Positions 17,419 through 28,752 of a stretch of 64,000 bases of DNA are shown here, in pieces. Under the pieces are notes generated by a model. It did no database searches. It saw nothing but the letters and a program-made list of their open reading frames with translations, and had not been told where the DNA came from. Source of the stretch: Paucisalibacillus globulus DSM 18846 (GTDB taxonomy: Bacteria > Bacillota > Bacilli > Bacillales > Amphibacillaceae); NCBI RefSeq assembly GCF_000482485.1, contig NZ_AXVK01000020.1, positions 1-64,000 of the forward strand, in the 5' to 3' direction. A program made the translations under genes and the position numbers. Each line of letters begins with the position of its first letter. Position 1 is the first letter of the stretch.

Positions 17419-17746
17419 GTAAGACCCTCCTCTATTTAAAAATTTAAAACCATCTATCACTATATACCATAATATAGCAATTATACTACAAAACCATCTA
17501 TATTGTTCAAGCAATTACAGTTAGATTCACCTTTTTTCATATTTTTCATACGACTAACCAATTACCTTTTATTAGGGGGCTAATGTAAAATTTATGTTCG
17601 CAGTGGTGATCCGTTGTAATGTTAAAGCCATTTATATCATGTACCACTCACTTTACTTCATCATTCATTCCCCTACAATTAAGAATGGATTAGCAAATAT
17701 GAAAGGAGCTTGAAATTCAAGCTCCTAAGTTAATTTAAACAAAAAG
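17419..17746. other. Gap between the ferredoxin and gdhA genes
   Basis: Apart from the ferredoxin promoter region and the palindromic gdhA terminator at 17704-17726, I see no gene, repeat or RNA here. Confidence 0.6.
17704..17726 (-). terminator. Terminator of gdhA
   Basis: AGGAGCTTGAA and TTCAAGCTCCT flank one base. On the minus strand the stem is followed by TTTCATATTT. Confidence 0.65.
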
Positions 17747-19434
<1,688 letters not shown>

Positions 19435-19463
19435 AAAAACCGATCTATTATAGATCGGTTTTT
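19435..19463. terminator. Terminator downstream of the DUF6501-like gene
   Basis: AAAAACCGATCTA and TAGATCGGTTTTT form a compact stem with T runs on both strands. Confidence 0.8.
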
Positions 19464-19505
19464 GATTCAACATGTAACAAGTTTCTTGGTCAGACAAGAT
19501 TTACT

Positions 19506-19709
19506 CTACACTTCTTTAAAATAATCTTTTCTAAATCCTGCTATTCGATTACTATCATCGAAAATAAAGTAAAATTCATCTGTCTCATTCTTAACATCGT
19601 ATACTGTGCCAGGTGTTAATTTATTATCTACTACAAATTTCTTCGCATTAGCATGTACACACTCGATTCGTTTTAACGTTGAATTATTCTCCCACTTCAA
19701 ATGCATCAT
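19506..19709 (-). CDS. Small conserved protein, DUF6501-like
   Basis: 67 residues, soluble. IECVHANAKKFVVDNKLTPGTVYDVKNETDEFYFIFDDS resembles a small all-beta family I recall as DUF6501 from Bacillaceae. The ATG follows AGGAGG. It lies 42 bases downstream of msrAB on the same strand and may share its transcript. Function unknown. Confidence 0.75.
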   Translation of the reverse strand: MMHLKWENNSTLKRIECVHANAKKFVVDNKLTPGTVYDVKNETDEFYFIFDDSNRIAGFRKDYFKEV

Positions 19710-19751
19710 AATGTTTTCCTCCTTAGTTTACATAATATTATTATGGTAAAC

Positions 19752-20705
19752 TCAATTAAATAATTTTAATAAGTTTCCATAACCTTCTTCATCCATTTTT
19801 TCTTTTGGAACAAAACGCATAGCTGCCGAGTTCATACAATAGCGTAATCCACCCTGGTCTTTAGGTCCATCTTCAAATACATGTCCCAAATGGGAATCAG
19901 CAGTTCTACTTCTTATTTCTGTTCGAATCATGCCATGTGAAGTATCAAGTTCTTCTACAACTTCATATGCGTCAATTGGTTTCGTAAAGCTTGGCCAACC
20001 ACAACCTGCATCATATTTATCCCTAGACGAGAACAATGGTTTACCAGAGACCCGATCAACATAAATTCCTTCGTCCTCCGTATCCCAGTATTCATTTTGA
20101 AATGGACGCTCGGTACCTTTTTCTTGAGTTACATGATATTGAAGTGGTGTGAGCTTATCTTTAAGGTCGGATTTATCCATTTTCCAATTACTTTGAATAA
20201 AATCCTGCCTGCCAGAGCCTTTTTTATAAAGGCGGTAATGGAATGATTGTTTTTTATAATAATCTTGATGTGATTCCTCCGCTTCATAAAAAGGCATTGC
20301 AGGAAGTATTTTCGTTACAATCGGCTTGGAAAACTTTCCGCTTTCAGCTAATGCTTGTTTAGATTTTTCCGCTTTTTGTTTTTGCTCCTCGGTATGGTAG
20401 AAAATAGCGGTTTGATATGATTCACCACGATCATTAAACTGCCCACCAGGATCTGTCGGATCAATTTGTTGCCAAAATGTATCTAGTAATTGTTCATAAG
20501 TCATAATGTTAGGATTGAAAACAATTTGTACTGCTTCCACATGCCCTGTAGTATTGGAACAGACTTGTTCATACGTTGGATTTTCAACATGTCCACCTGT
20601 ATAACCTGAAACAACCCTTTCAACGCCCGGTCTTGTATCAAAAGGCTCAACCATACACCAAAAGCAACCACCTGCAAATGTTGCTTTTTCTAATTGATTT
20701 ATCAT
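19752..20705 (-). CDS. msrAB: Bifunctional peptide methionine sulfoxide reductase MsrA-MsrB
   Basis: 317 residues, two catalytic domains in one chain. MsrA (residues 1-165) has the GCFWC active-site motif. MsrB (residues 175-310) has [26 protein letters not shown] and the catalytic Cys in [10 protein letters not shown]. They reduce S- and R-methionine sulfoxides respectively and repair oxidised proteins. The ATG at 20705 is 6 bases after GGAGGT, so the longer N-terminus is not used. In B. subtilis the two are separate genes, so the fusion is a difference. Confidence 0.93.
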   Translation of the reverse strand: MINQLEKATFAGGCFWCMVEPFDTRPGVERVVSGYTGGHVENPTYEQVCSNTTGHVEAVQIVFNPNIMTYEQLLDTFWQQIDPTDPGGQFNDRGESYQTAIFYHTEEQKQKAEKSKQALAESGKFSKPIVTKILPAMPFYEAEESHQDYYKKQSFHYRLYKKGSGRQDFIQSNWKMDKSDLKDKLTPLQYHVTQEKGTERPFQNEYWDTEDEGIYVDRVSGKPLFSSRDKYDAGCGWPSFTKPIDAYEVVEELDTSHGMIRTEIRSRTADSHLGHVFEDGPKDQGGLRYCMNSAAMRFVPKEKMDEEGYGNLLKLFN

Positions 20706-20777
20706 ATACATACCTCCAATTATTCCCACTATAACTCATTTTTTACTTTTTAATAGGAAAAATCAAGTATACAGCTT

Positions 20778-21230
20778 TTAGAAAAATAACTTTGGTATAG
20801 ATTGCCCATCTTTTGTTCGTTTAACAGACGATTCAGACTCATAATGTGGTTCTGAGCTTGAGAATGACTCTAGGCTTAAACTTTCAAGCTCTCCGCTTTC
20901 TTTTGATTCACCTGTACTTTCTAAATCTTTAAATGCCTTCATCATCCGGTACATTGCAGGTAAATTTCGGACTAGTGGTCCATATTGTTTAACAATTGGA
21001 GCAGCTGTATCTACTACTCGTAGCATCTGCTGAACCCCATTTAATGTTTTCGATAAGCCATCAACACCCTTTGTTGCCATTTGACCTACATTTTGATTTT
21101 GACCCATGAATTGTTGAAGCATTCCTGTTATCGGATTACTTCGCGTTGGCATTTGTTGATACCCTTGACTGGGAAACATAAAATCATTACGTGACATCAT
21201 TTGTGATTGTCTCCGTGTTGGGAATATCAT
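20778..21230 (-). CDS. YqfQ-like protein
   Basis: About 150 residues. A Gln/Met-rich N-terminus (MPTRSNPITGMLQQFMGQNQN) leads to a central conserved block LNGVQQMLRVVDTAAPIVKQYGPLVRNLPAMYRMM, and the C-terminus is Ser/Glu-rich and low in complexity. The central block resembles the YqfQ family of Bacillus. Function unknown; a spore or envelope role is sometimes suggested. The start at 21230 (MIFPTRRQ) is chosen from a GGGATGG stretch upstream. Earlier methionines remain possible. Confidence 0.65.
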   Translation of the reverse strand: MIFPTRRQSQMMSRNDFMFPSQGYQQMPTRSNPITGMLQQFMGQNQNVGQMATKGVDGLSKTLNGVQQMLRVVDTAAPIVKQYGPLVRNLPAMYRMMKAFKDLESTGESKESGELESLSLESFSSSEPHYESESSVKRTKDGQSIPKLFF

Positions 21231-21428
21231 ACATCCATCCCTCATTTCATTATTTATATCTAGTTCATTGTACGTATTGCCTTTTAAAGCGTGTAGGCTA
21301 ACCAAACATAATATCTGAAATGATCAGTTATATTTCCCGGGTAACCGCAAGAAACAACAATGTTCACACGATTTTATGCGATTATTGACGAAACAACAGA
21401 TTTCTTGCATTTCATGGAGCGAAAATAA

Positions 21429-24400
21429 TTATTTTCCATAGGTAAAGGCTAAACTTGAACCCCTGTGTGATGGTGTGATTGTTAATTTTGTATGAATTTC
21501 ATTCTTTAGTGCAGGTACATGGGAAATAATTCCTAGTAATCGATTGCTTTCCTGTAAATCTTTTAAACAATCAATGGCTTGTTGTAAGGAGACTTCATCC
21601 AATGTCCCAAATCCTTCATCGATAAACAATGTATCAAGCTGTACACCACCAGCATGTGCTTGTACAACATCTGCAAGCCCTAGTGCTAAGCTAAGTGCTG
21701 CTTTAAATCCTTCACCACCAGATAATGTCTTTACTGATCTCGTAATTCCAGTATGGTGGTCCATAACCTCAAGATCAAGCCCACTTTGAGCACCACGTTT
21801 GGCGACTTCTCCGCTTCGAATTAATTGGTACCGATGATCAGTCATCCGGTCTAAACGAATGTTTGCTTGTAATAATATTTCATCAAGGAAAGAAGCCAGT
21901 ACATACCGTTCAAAGGATAATCGTAAAGCATTATTTCCACTAGATAAATCAGCTAAACTACCAACAATATAGTAGTCTTCTTCTAGCTCCTTCACCTTCT
22001 CCATGACTTCTGATAAACGCTTTAAGGTACCTTCATCATGTTTAATTTTCGTATTTAAAGATAGTAGTAATTCTTGTGTTTTTTGTAATTCATTTTTATA
22101 TAAGATGACCCCGGCTTCAATCTCAGCTAAATCTACTCTTTTCACTTCTGCTAACTGCTCTTTAAGTTGTTCTAATCGATAGCTAATTCGCTTACTATTT
22201 GTTTCGTATGCTTCGATTTCTTCTTCCATTTGTTTTTGGGTATCTACTGGTAATTTTGCTTTGTCATAATCCTTAAGGCTACTGAACCCGTTATCCTGTA
22301 TAGCGGTATGATACGTATGATTTTGTAATTCATAATTTACCTTTGTTTCTTTTTCAAACTCCTGCTGTTGCTCTAAAACAGTTGTTTGTTTTTGTAACAA
22401 TTCATTAGTCTTTTCATAAGAAGTTTTTAACTTCTCCCATTCTTGGATGATTTGTTTATATTGTTTTTCTTTTCCCTCTAAAGAAATAGTGAATGCTTTA
22501 GGATCCTTAACATCTTTCGGCAACTGCTTCTCAATTTGAGCTATAATTGCTTCTGTTCGTGCTAACTCTTCCTTACATTCTTGTGTTCTTTTTGAAATTA
22601 AATCAATCGTTTGTTTTAATGCTTTATTCTTTGTTTGTACAGTATCTTTTTCTCTTTGAATCGATTCTATTTCCTTTTGCTTAATACTTATTCCATTCAA
22701 TTTTTCCTTCAAGCTTCGAATCTCATTATCAACATTCATGACATAGGATTGGACAGTTTCAATATTAAAATTAGCAAAACTAACCTTCAATTCATCTTGG
22801 ATTTTATCGACAACACTTCGTTGTGTTTGACCATTTGTTTTATGATCAACAAATTCTAGTTGGACATATTCAAATTCTACCTTTTTCTTTTGAATAAGTA
22901 CTTTGAGCTGCTCTAATTCCTGAAAATTACCACTGGTCGCCTCTGGGAAAGCTTTTTCAGGATGATGTGTTGAACCACATACGGGACAAGGTTCACCGGT
23001 TACTAGTTGATTAGCAAGCACACTTGCATACTGTTCCTTCTGAGCCAAGTCTAACACATCATATTTTTCTTCCAAGCTCTTGATTTCGTCTTGTTTCTCT
23101 TTATACAGCTGCTTAGCAACTGCATATTGTTTCCTTAGTCTAATAAGCTTGCTGTGCTCTAACTGAAAATCGGATAATCTTTTCTTTATTTCCTCTTGTT
23201 TTCCTAATGCTTCTTTTGTTTCATAGAATGCCTTAGTAAGTGTACTTTCATTTGCAAGCAACTTTTCAAAATTAGCTATTTTAAATTCATTATTCTTAAG
23301 GTCTATTTCAACTGCATGAAGCTCATTATTATCTCTTTCCTTCTTTAACTTCAGGCTTTCTGCTTTTTTCTTTAATTCCAAATAAGCATTTACTTGTTCC
23401 AGTTGTTTTCTTGCTTGAGTTATTTCTTCTTTTAAGTTTTCACGATCCCGCTCTTTATTTGCGGCATCTTGATACTTTGTTTTAATCGTCTCAAAATCTT
23501 TTTCAATTTGTCTTAGAAGCTGTTCTTGTTTGTGCAATCGCTCTGCTTGCGTATTCCATTCTAATTTTCTAGCATTACTCTGGTCTTCTAACGGTATAAT
23601 TTGCTGAGCAATTTTTGCTTGTTGAAGTCTTTCTTTTTTGAGAGTAATTGAATCTTTTGTTCCTTCTAATCGTTTATTCTCATGAAGTAAGAGTTCTTGT
23701 TCCTTGAATTTCTCTTCTACGATGCTCATCTTTCGTAGTTTCTCTTCAATCTGAGTTATCTTCTCTTGTTGTTTTTCCTTTGCTCCTAGTTGTTCTGCTT
23801 GTTCTTTCTTTGTTTCATCTATTTCTATCTTTAACTTTTCAAGTAGATTTTCATTCGTATCATTCTCTAATACTTCACTGTGATTCCATTCAACCTTCGA
23901 AAACTCATATTGGATATCCGTATCATGCTTCTTAATTGCAACTTCTAATTGCTTCGATTGCACCTTTAATTCATCCGTCATTTTTTCATAAAAGTGTGTT
24001 CGGAATATTTTTTGTAGAATTACTTCACGTTCCCTACTATTCTCAGAGATGAGCTTCCGGAATTCCCCTTGGGGTATTAAAACCATTTTTCGAAATTGCT
24101 CATAATCAAATCCTAATCTTTCTTCTATCGTTTCATTTACATCCTTAATTCGGGAAGATATCAATTGTTGCTTACCATTAATAATCTCATACAAAACAGC
24201 TTTTGCGGGTTCTTCAGTAAATCCTTCGCCACGCTCTTTTCTTTTCTGTTGTTTAGGATTACGGATAATCTCATAAATAATATTATTTAAAGCAAAACGG
24301 AATGCTACTTCAGTCGGTTCATCAATAGCAGCAAAGTGACTTCTCAAGGAATCCTGGTCACGGTCAGATCCACTCGCTCTACCATATAATGCGTAACAAA

Positions 24401-24542
24401 TTGCATCAAAAATGGTTGTTTTCCCCGCTCCCGTTGGACCTGTGATGAGAAAGATAGATTCATCACCTAACATCTCAAAATCAATAACCTGCTTCTCTAG
24501 ATAAGGACCAAAAGCAGTTAAACCAAGTTTAATGGCACGCAT
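21429..24542 (-). CDS. sbcC: Exonuclease subunit SbcC (Rad50-like ATPase)
   Basis: 1037 residues. SbcC and SbcD form an Mre11-Rad50-type nuclease that opens hairpins and trims blocked DNA ends. The N-terminus carries the Walker A motif TGPTGAGKTTIFDA. Long coiled coils (about residues 180-850) surround the zinc hook CPVCG near residue 500. The C-terminus has the ABC signature LSGGEGFKAALSLALG and Walker B DTLFIDEGFGTLD. It starts one base after sbcD ends, so the two are coupled. Confidence 0.95.
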   Translation of the reverse strand: MRAIKLGLTAFGPYLEKQVIDFEMLGDESIFLITGPTGAGKTTIFDAICYALYGRASGSDRDQDSLRSHFAAIDEPTEVAFRFALNNIIYEIIRNPKQQKRKERGEGFTEEPAKAVLYEIINGKQQLISSRIKDVNETIEERLGFDYEQFRKMVLIPQGEFRKLISENSREREVILQKIFRTHFYEKMTDELKVQSKQLEVAIKKHDTDIQYEFSKVEWNHSEVLENDTNENLLEKLKIEIDETKKEQAEQLGAKEKQQEKITQIEEKLRKMSIVEEKFKEQELLLHENKRLEGTKDSITLKKERLQQAKIAQQIIPLEDQSNARKLEWNTQAERLHKQEQLLRQIEKDFETIKTKYQDAANKERDRENLKEEITQARKQLEQVNAYLELKKKAESLKLKKERDNNELHAVEIDLKNNEFKIANFEKLLANESTLTKAFYETKEALGKQEEIKKRLSDFQLEHSKLIRLRKQYAVAKQLYKEKQDEIKSLEEKYDVLDLAQKEQYASVLANQLVTGEPCPVCGSTHHPEKAFPEATSGNFQELEQLKVLIQKKKVEFEYVQLEFVDHKTNGQTQRSVVDKIQDELKVSFANFNIETVQSYVMNVDNEIRSLKEKLNGISIKQKEIESIQREKDTVQTKNKALKQTIDLISKRTQECKEELARTEAIIAQIEKQLPKDVKDPKAFTISLEGKEKQYKQIIQEWEKLKTSYEKTNELLQKQTTVLEQQQEFEKETKVNYELQNHTYHTAIQDNGFSSLKDYDKAKLPVDTQKQMEEEIEAYETNSKRISYRLEQLKEQLAEVKRVDLAEIEAGVILYKNELQKTQELLLSLNTKIKHDEGTLKRLSEVMEKVKELEEDYYIVGSLADLSSGNNALRLSFERYVLASFLDEILLQANIRLDRMTDHRYQLIRSGEVAKRGAQSGLDLEVMDHHTGITRSVKTLSGGEGFKAALSLALGLADVVQAHAGGVQLDTLFIDEGFGTLDEVSLQQAIDCLKDLQESNRLLGIISHVPALKNEIHTKLTITPSHRGSSLAFTYGK

Positions 24543-24543
24543 C

Positions 24544-25695
24544 CTATTCCCCTCTTTCCTTTGTAATGACGCTTGATATAGTCTTCACTATATACTCCAT
24601 TCTTTTATCATCAATTTCTTCTTCTGTTATTTCTTTGTAAAAAGAAGCAAATAATTCTGTGTGTGACTGTGTTTGCTTTTGACGGATTTGCTGTAAATCC
24701 AATAAACTTTTAGTAGTAGAGAATCCAACACGTTCTAATCGTAAAATGTTTGGATAAATCTTTCGTAGCTTGTACATAGGATCCATAATTTGGCCTTTAT
24801 CCAATAGTCGTATATGCAGATAATCATCCTGCCCTTCAACAGGTTGATCCATTAACTCTTGAAAATACCCCTCTACAACACGCATATCATGTTTTGGTAC
24901 TAATGGGATATAATCCAGTTTACAATTTCCTTTCTCATCCAGTTCAATTATTGCAACTGACTTTTTATGATTAGCTTCAGAGAAGGAATATTTCAAAATG
25001 GATCCACTATACCGGACAACATCCCGCTTAATTCGTTGAGGTTGATGAAGATGTCCTAAGGCAACATAGACAAAATCATCGAATAGGCTCGCATCCACAT
25101 ATGGAGACCCACCAATCATGGAAAGTCGTTCTTCAGATTCAGATTCCATTCCACCAGCAACGAATGCATGTCCAACAAATATATGTCTTTCACTCATATC
25201 ATTATTATCTTTAATATAATTGATTACAGCTTCCATCGCAGATTGATGGGAATTTATAGTATTATCAGCAAAAAGTTCCTTTGCTTCAGCTGGTTCAATA
25301 TATGGGACTAGGTGGAAATATACCGGTCCGTGTTCATCTTCTATAACAACTGGTTTTAAGCTTCTACTCAATTTAGTTTCAATAAAAAGTTGTTGTGCTC
25401 GGAATAATTCTGTGCCAAATTCTAATCGCTCTGGGCTATCATGGTTGCCTGAGATGGCTACTACTGGAATCTTAATTTCTGTTATAAGGGTTGTTAATAC
25501 ACGGTTTAGCAAATCCACCGCTTCTTTCGGTGGTACAGCCCGGTCATACAAATCCCCGGCTATTACTAACACATCTGGTTTCTCTGTTCGTATGATATCT
25601 AGTAATTGGCTTAGAATATAATCCTGTTCTTCCGTCATATGAACACTATTAACAATCTTTCCTAGATGCCAATCGGCAGTATGCAATATTTTCAT
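24544..25695 (-). CDS. sbcD: Exonuclease subunit SbcD (Mre11-like nuclease)
   Basis: 383 residues. Metallophosphoesterase motifs in order: HTADWHLGK, IAGDLYDRAVPP, ISGNHDSPERL, VGHAFVAGG, and LGHLHQPQ, which bind the two catalytic metals. It is the nuclease partner of SbcC and lies directly upstream. GGGGGAA precedes the ATG. No LexA-like box was seen on its side of the intergenic region. Confidence 0.95.
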   Translation of the reverse strand: MKILHTADWHLGKIVNSVHMTEEQDYILSQLLDIIRTEKPDVLVIAGDLYDRAVPPKEAVDLLNRVLTTLITEIKIPVVAISGNHDSPERLEFGTELFRAQQLFIETKLSRSLKPVVIEDEHGPVYFHLVPYIEPAEAKELFADNTINSHQSAMEAVINYIKDNNDMSERHIFVGHAFVAGGMESESEERLSMIGGSPYVDASLFDDFVYVALGHLHQPQRIKRDVVRYSGSILKYSFSEANHKKSVAIIELDEKGNCKLDYIPLVPKHDMRVVEGYFQELMDQPVEGQDDYLHIRLLDKGQIMDPMYKLRKIYPNILRLERVGFSTTKSLLDLQQIRQKQTQSHTELFASFYKEITEEEIDDKRMEYIVKTISSVITKERGE

Positions 25696-25846
25696 GATAC
25701 TTCCCCCTTTTTTAAATATGTGTTGTTGTTTATTAAAGAAATGTTAATTGAATGTATACAGGATACGTTCTTAATTACAAGTTAAATCCAGTATCGTTTC
25801 TTTCTTAATTTTATCATGAATTTTCTTCCTAAAGTATAATGAATTC

Positions 25847-25876
25847 TTGATAAACAAACAAGTGTTCGTATATAAT
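25847..25876 (+). promoter_or_regulatory. Promoter of the YolD-like gene with an embedded LexA-like box
   Basis: TTGATA at 25847-25852, 18 bases, TATAAT at 25871-25876. The spacer holds CAAACAAGTGTTCG at 25855-25868, one base away from the Gram-positive LexA pattern CGAAC-N4-GTTCG. The box lies between -35 and -10, the best position for repression. Confidence 0.65.
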
Positions 25877-25895
25877 AATAACGAGGTGATCAATA

Positions 25896-26216
25896 GTGCA
25901 TGACAGAGGGTCAATTAAATGGACATCATTAATGCTTCCAGAACATGTCGAGTTATTGAAAAGAATATGGAGTGAAGATAAAAAGGTAGTAAAGCCCTGC
26001 CTAGATGAGCAAGAACTTGAAGTATTAAACAATCAAATACTTGAGGCATATCATCAAAAACAACTTATACAGATTAAATATTTTCAGGATAATCGGCTGC
26101 TTGAAATATATGGAATGGTTAAAAAAATTGATCCATTTAATCAACTAATTTTAGTAAAAGATTCAACAAAAGTTGTAGAATCTATTCCGTTTACAACTAT
26201 ATATGAGGTTATTTAA
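25896..26216 (+). CDS. YolD-like protein
   Basis: 106 residues. DRGSIKWTSLMLPEHVELLK matches the start of YolD-like proteins, and the C-terminal half folds like the family's beta domain. In B. subtilis, yolD-like genes precede SOS-induced Y-family polymerases (UvrX, YqjW). Here no polymerase follows: the next gene is on the other strand after a terminator. The GTG at 25896 has GAGGTG 8 bases upstream. The LexA-like promoter supports DNA-damage control. Confidence 0.85.
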   Translation: MHDRGSIKWTSLMLPEHVELLKRIWSEDKKVVKPCLDEQELEVLNNQILEAYHQKQLIQIKYFQDNRLLEIYGMVKKIDPFNQLILVKDSTKVVESIPFTTIYEVI

Positions 26217-26223
26217 GTAAATA

Positions 26224-26258
26224 AGGGTCTACCGCTTTATTATTAATCAGTAGACCCT
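26224..26258. terminator. Terminator between the YolD-like and yozE genes
   Basis: AGGGTCTAC pairs with GTAGACCCT around 17 bases. The genes on both sides converge on it. Confidence 0.7.
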
Positions 26259-26265
26259 CTCCAAA

Positions 26266-26487
26266 TTATTCTTTTTCTTTTAAAAGATATTCATCCCATA
26301 ACGAATCAAAAACCGATAACGCATTAGTAAATGGGCTATTCCATTCTAAATACTCACTAATCTCGTGATAGCTAGTAGACTGCTTTGGAAAATTATGATC
26401 TCCAAACATCCAATCTGCTAGTATACTTTCATCATCTGGTTTCTTTTTTCCACGATAGGTCATCATAAAATGGTAAAATGAACGCAT
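26266..26487 (-). CDS. yozE: YozE family protein (UPF0346, SAM-like fold)
   Basis: 73 residues. SFYHFMMTYRGKKKPDDESILADWMFGDHNFPKQSTSYHEIS is the family core, a small all-helical fold resembling a sterile alpha motif. The length matches the family. GAGGTG precedes the ATG. Function unknown. Confidence 0.88.
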   Translation of the reverse strand: MRSFYHFMMTYRGKKKPDDESILADWMFGDHNFPKQSTSYHEISEYLEWNSPFTNALSVFDSLWDEYLLKEKE

Positions 26488-26588
26488 ATTAACACCTCAA
26501 AACGTAAAAATCTAACTCACGCGTATGATATTGGCTAACGAAGATTAGTTGAATTACACTTAAATCCCTGTATATCAATCATGATTTT

Positions 26589-27326
26589 TTAAGAATTCTC
26601 TCGTTTGCTTTTTCTTTTTACCGTCCAACTTGATAACTGAATACTAAATTCAAACAAAAGAATCAATGGGATAATTATCATAATATCAGATACGAAATCT
26701 GGTGGAGTTAAGGAAACACCAATAACAACTAGAATGAAATAAGAAACTTTCCTTGCTTTTTTCAATAGAGCTGGGTTTAAAATTCCAATCCTCGTTAGAA
26801 ACATAACAACAACTGGTAATTCAAAAACAATACTTACCGGAAGTACAATATTGAAAAGTAACGTAAAGTATTGAGCAATTCCGTAAGTTTCAGTCGCACC
26901 AAGATTTTGATTAAGAGAGCTCATAAAATGTAGAACCATTGGAAATAGAATAAAAAAGCTAAAGGAAACCCCTATAAGTAATAGCAAAAGCGAGCTAGGT
27001 ATATAGATAAATGTAGCTCTGGCTTCTTTAGGGGTCAAACCTGGTTTAATAAATGCCCATATTTCATAAATCAAAACCGGAAGTGTAAAAACAATAGCAA
27101 CTAAAAACGAGCATTTCAAATAAATCATAAATCCATCTGTAAATGTAAATACATTCCACTCAACATCATTGGGAAACGTATAACTTTTTATGAAGTCCAA
27201 AATGATTGGTGACACAACGTAACCAATAATAAATGATAAAATAAAAACAAAAGCAATAATTAATAGTCTTTTTCTAAGTTCAGTTAAATGCTCTACAAAT
27301 GACATTTCTGTATTTGTTTTGGCCAT
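26589..27326 (-). CDS. tatC: Sec-independent protein translocase TatC
   Basis: 245 residues, six membrane helices. SFVEHLTELRKRLL at the N-terminus is the TatC signature and includes the Glu that binds twin-arginine signals. PIVLIYEIWAFIKPGLTPKEAR-like residues around 75-95 form the conserved first periplasmic/cytoplasmic boundary. With the two TatA proteins upstream it forms the translocase for folded proteins. A 324-base gap separates it from tatA, so it may have its own promoter. Confidence 0.93.
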   Translation of the reverse strand: MAKTNTEMSFVEHLTELRKRLLIIAFVFILSFIIGYVVSPIILDFIKSYTFPNDVEWNVFTFTDGFMIYLKCSFLVAIVFTLPVLIYEIWAFIKPGLTPKEARATFIYIPSSLLLLLIGVSFSFFILFPMVLHFMSSLNQNLGATETYGIAQYFTLLFNIVLPVSIVFELPVVVMFLTRIGILNPALLKKARKVSYFILVVIGVSLTPPDFVSDIMIIIPLILLFEFSIQLSSWTVKRKSKRENS

Positions 27327-27650
27327 AGCAACAACGCCCTTTCAGAGTACCATAAGGATATTAAGGGGATAAGGTGGTACGTATGTAAAACAGTATCTTA
27401 TTTTTAACGCAATGGATTTATGTTATAAACTAGAAACACAATACTATTGAATGTTCAAAAGTATTGTGCATGATGGTAACGTCCTTATAATGTTAATAGT
27501 TTCAAAGACAGCACATAATTGTTAAGTATCAAAAGACAGGAAAAATATATTACTTGCTGCTACTTTAATTGCCCAGCGAAACAAGTACGCAAGTTTTTTT
27601 CTATTCTTAACAGAAAAGAAGATGCAAGGTTAAGAACCTTACACCTTTCC
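27327..27650. other. Non-coding gap between tatA and tatC
   Basis: No reading frame of note. A 9-bp inverted repeat (CACAATACT at 27437-27445 with AGTATTGTG at 27460-27468) and a weak palindrome AAGGTTAAGAACCTT near 27627-27641 downstream of tatA are the only structures seen. The second may slow transcription at the end of tatA. Confidence 0.5.
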
Positions 27651-27857
27651 TTAATCATTTTTTATAGTTGTTTTCATTTCATTAGTTGATTGTTCTTGAT
27701 TGTTGTTATCCTCTGAAACAATATCCTTTGCAGCATTACGAAATTCACGTAAAGAACCGCCAAAGGCTTTTCCAATTTCCGGTAATTTTGAAGGACCAAA
27801 AACGACTAATGCAACAATCAAAATTAAGATTAAACCCGGGACACCAATACCACCCAT
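27651..27857 (-). CDS. tatA: Twin-arginine translocase subunit TatA, second copy
   Basis: 68 residues. One N-terminal helix ([25 protein letters not shown]) with the FGPxKLPEIGK hinge, then an amphipathic helix ([12 protein letters not shown]) and a charged tail. TatA oligomers form the pore-like element of the Tat system. It follows another tatA by 20 bases. Confidence 0.93.
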   Translation of the reverse strand: MGGIGVPGLILILIVALVVFGPSKLPEIGKAFGGSLREFRNAAKDIVSEDNNNQEQSTNEMKTTIKND

Positions 27858-27877
27858 GATTGTTCACTCCAAAAGAT

Positions 27878-28081
27878 TTATTTATTATCTTTCCCTTTTG
27901 CAACATCTTTAGTATCTTTTATTTCATCCACCACATCATCCGTTAAATCCTTCGTAGAATTCTTGAATTCACGTAATGTCTGTCCAGCAGCTTTACCAAT
28001 CTCTGGAAGCTTTTTCGGACCAAAAATAACTAGAGCGATAACTAGTATTAAAATTAACCCTGGAATTCCAATTTGTGCCAT
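27878..28081 (-). CDS. tatA: Twin-arginine translocase subunit TatA, first copy
   Basis: 67 residues. Same layout as its neighbour: a membrane helix [21 protein letters not shown], the hinge [11 protein letters not shown], and an amphipathic helix [13 protein letters not shown]. The N-terminal halves of the two are nearly alike and the tails differ, pointing to tandem duplication and divergence of the charged tails. Confidence 0.93.
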   Translation of the reverse strand: MAQIGIPGLILILVIALVIFGPKKLPEIGKAAGQTLREFKNSTKDLTDDVVDEIKDTKDVAKGKDNK

Positions 28082-28176
28082 ATTAACACCTTCTTCTATC
28101 TAATTAATGATATTATAGAGCAAAACATAAACAATTCATATGTAACCAAGAAAACTATCACAAAAAGTTCAAAAAT

Positions 28177-28210
28177 AATAAAGATGGTTCCTTAAAGAAC
28201 CACCTTTATT
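28177..28210 (-). terminator. Terminator after dfrA
   Basis: AATAAAGATGGTTC pairs with GAACCACCTTTATT around six bases, with T runs on the minus strand. It separates thyA-dfrA from the tat genes. Confidence 0.75.
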
Positions 28211-28239
28211 TTATCAGTTTATATTACATTATACAACCT

Positions 28240-28740
28240 TCAAGACATCCACTTAATTCGATTGTATTGGCTAAAGTAATAATCATAAGGATTTTTTTCA
28301 TTCTCGATTCCTTTTTCTCGAGAAACTTCTTTCCAGTATTCTAGTGAAAAGTCTGGAAAAAACACATCTCCCTCGAATTCCTCATCAATCAAGGTTATGT
28401 ACATTCGGTCAGCATGTGGCAGAATTTGTTCAAATACCCCACCACCACCAATCACAAATAATTCCTCATCTGGATATTGTTTATTCCAGTTTAATATAGT
28501 ATCTACTTCATGAATTAATTCAACGCCTGATGGAAGCTCAATTTCCTTGCGGCTTAATACAACATTTCTTCTGTTAGGAAGTGCTCTACCAATAGAGTCA
28601 AATGTCTTTCTCCCCATAATTATCGTATTACCAGTAGTCATTTCTTTAAAGAACTTTAGATCATTGGGTAAATGCCAAGGCAAATCATTATTAGCACCAA
28701 TGACTCGATTCCTGTCCATTGCAAAAAGTAAAGATATCAT
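28240..28740 (-). CDS. dfrA: Dihydrofolate reductase
   Basis: 166 residues. It reduces dihydrofolate with NADPH. Family landmarks are MDRNRVIGANNDLPWHLPNDLKFFK (with the active-site Asp), IIMGRKTFDSIGRALPNRRN, and FVIGGGGVFEQILPHADRMYIT. It lies 12 bases after thyA, which makes the dihydrofolate it recycles, so the pair forms a thymidylate operon. Confidence 0.95.
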   Translation of the reverse strand: MISLLFAMDRNRVIGANNDLPWHLPNDLKFFKEMTTGNTIIMGRKTFDSIGRALPNRRNVVLSRKEIELPSGVELIHEVDTILNWNKQYPDEELFVIGGGGVFEQILPHADRMYITLIDEEFEGDVFFPDFSLEYWKEVSREKGIENEKNPYDYYFSQYNRIKWMS

Positions 28741-28752
28741 CTCATTTCCCCC

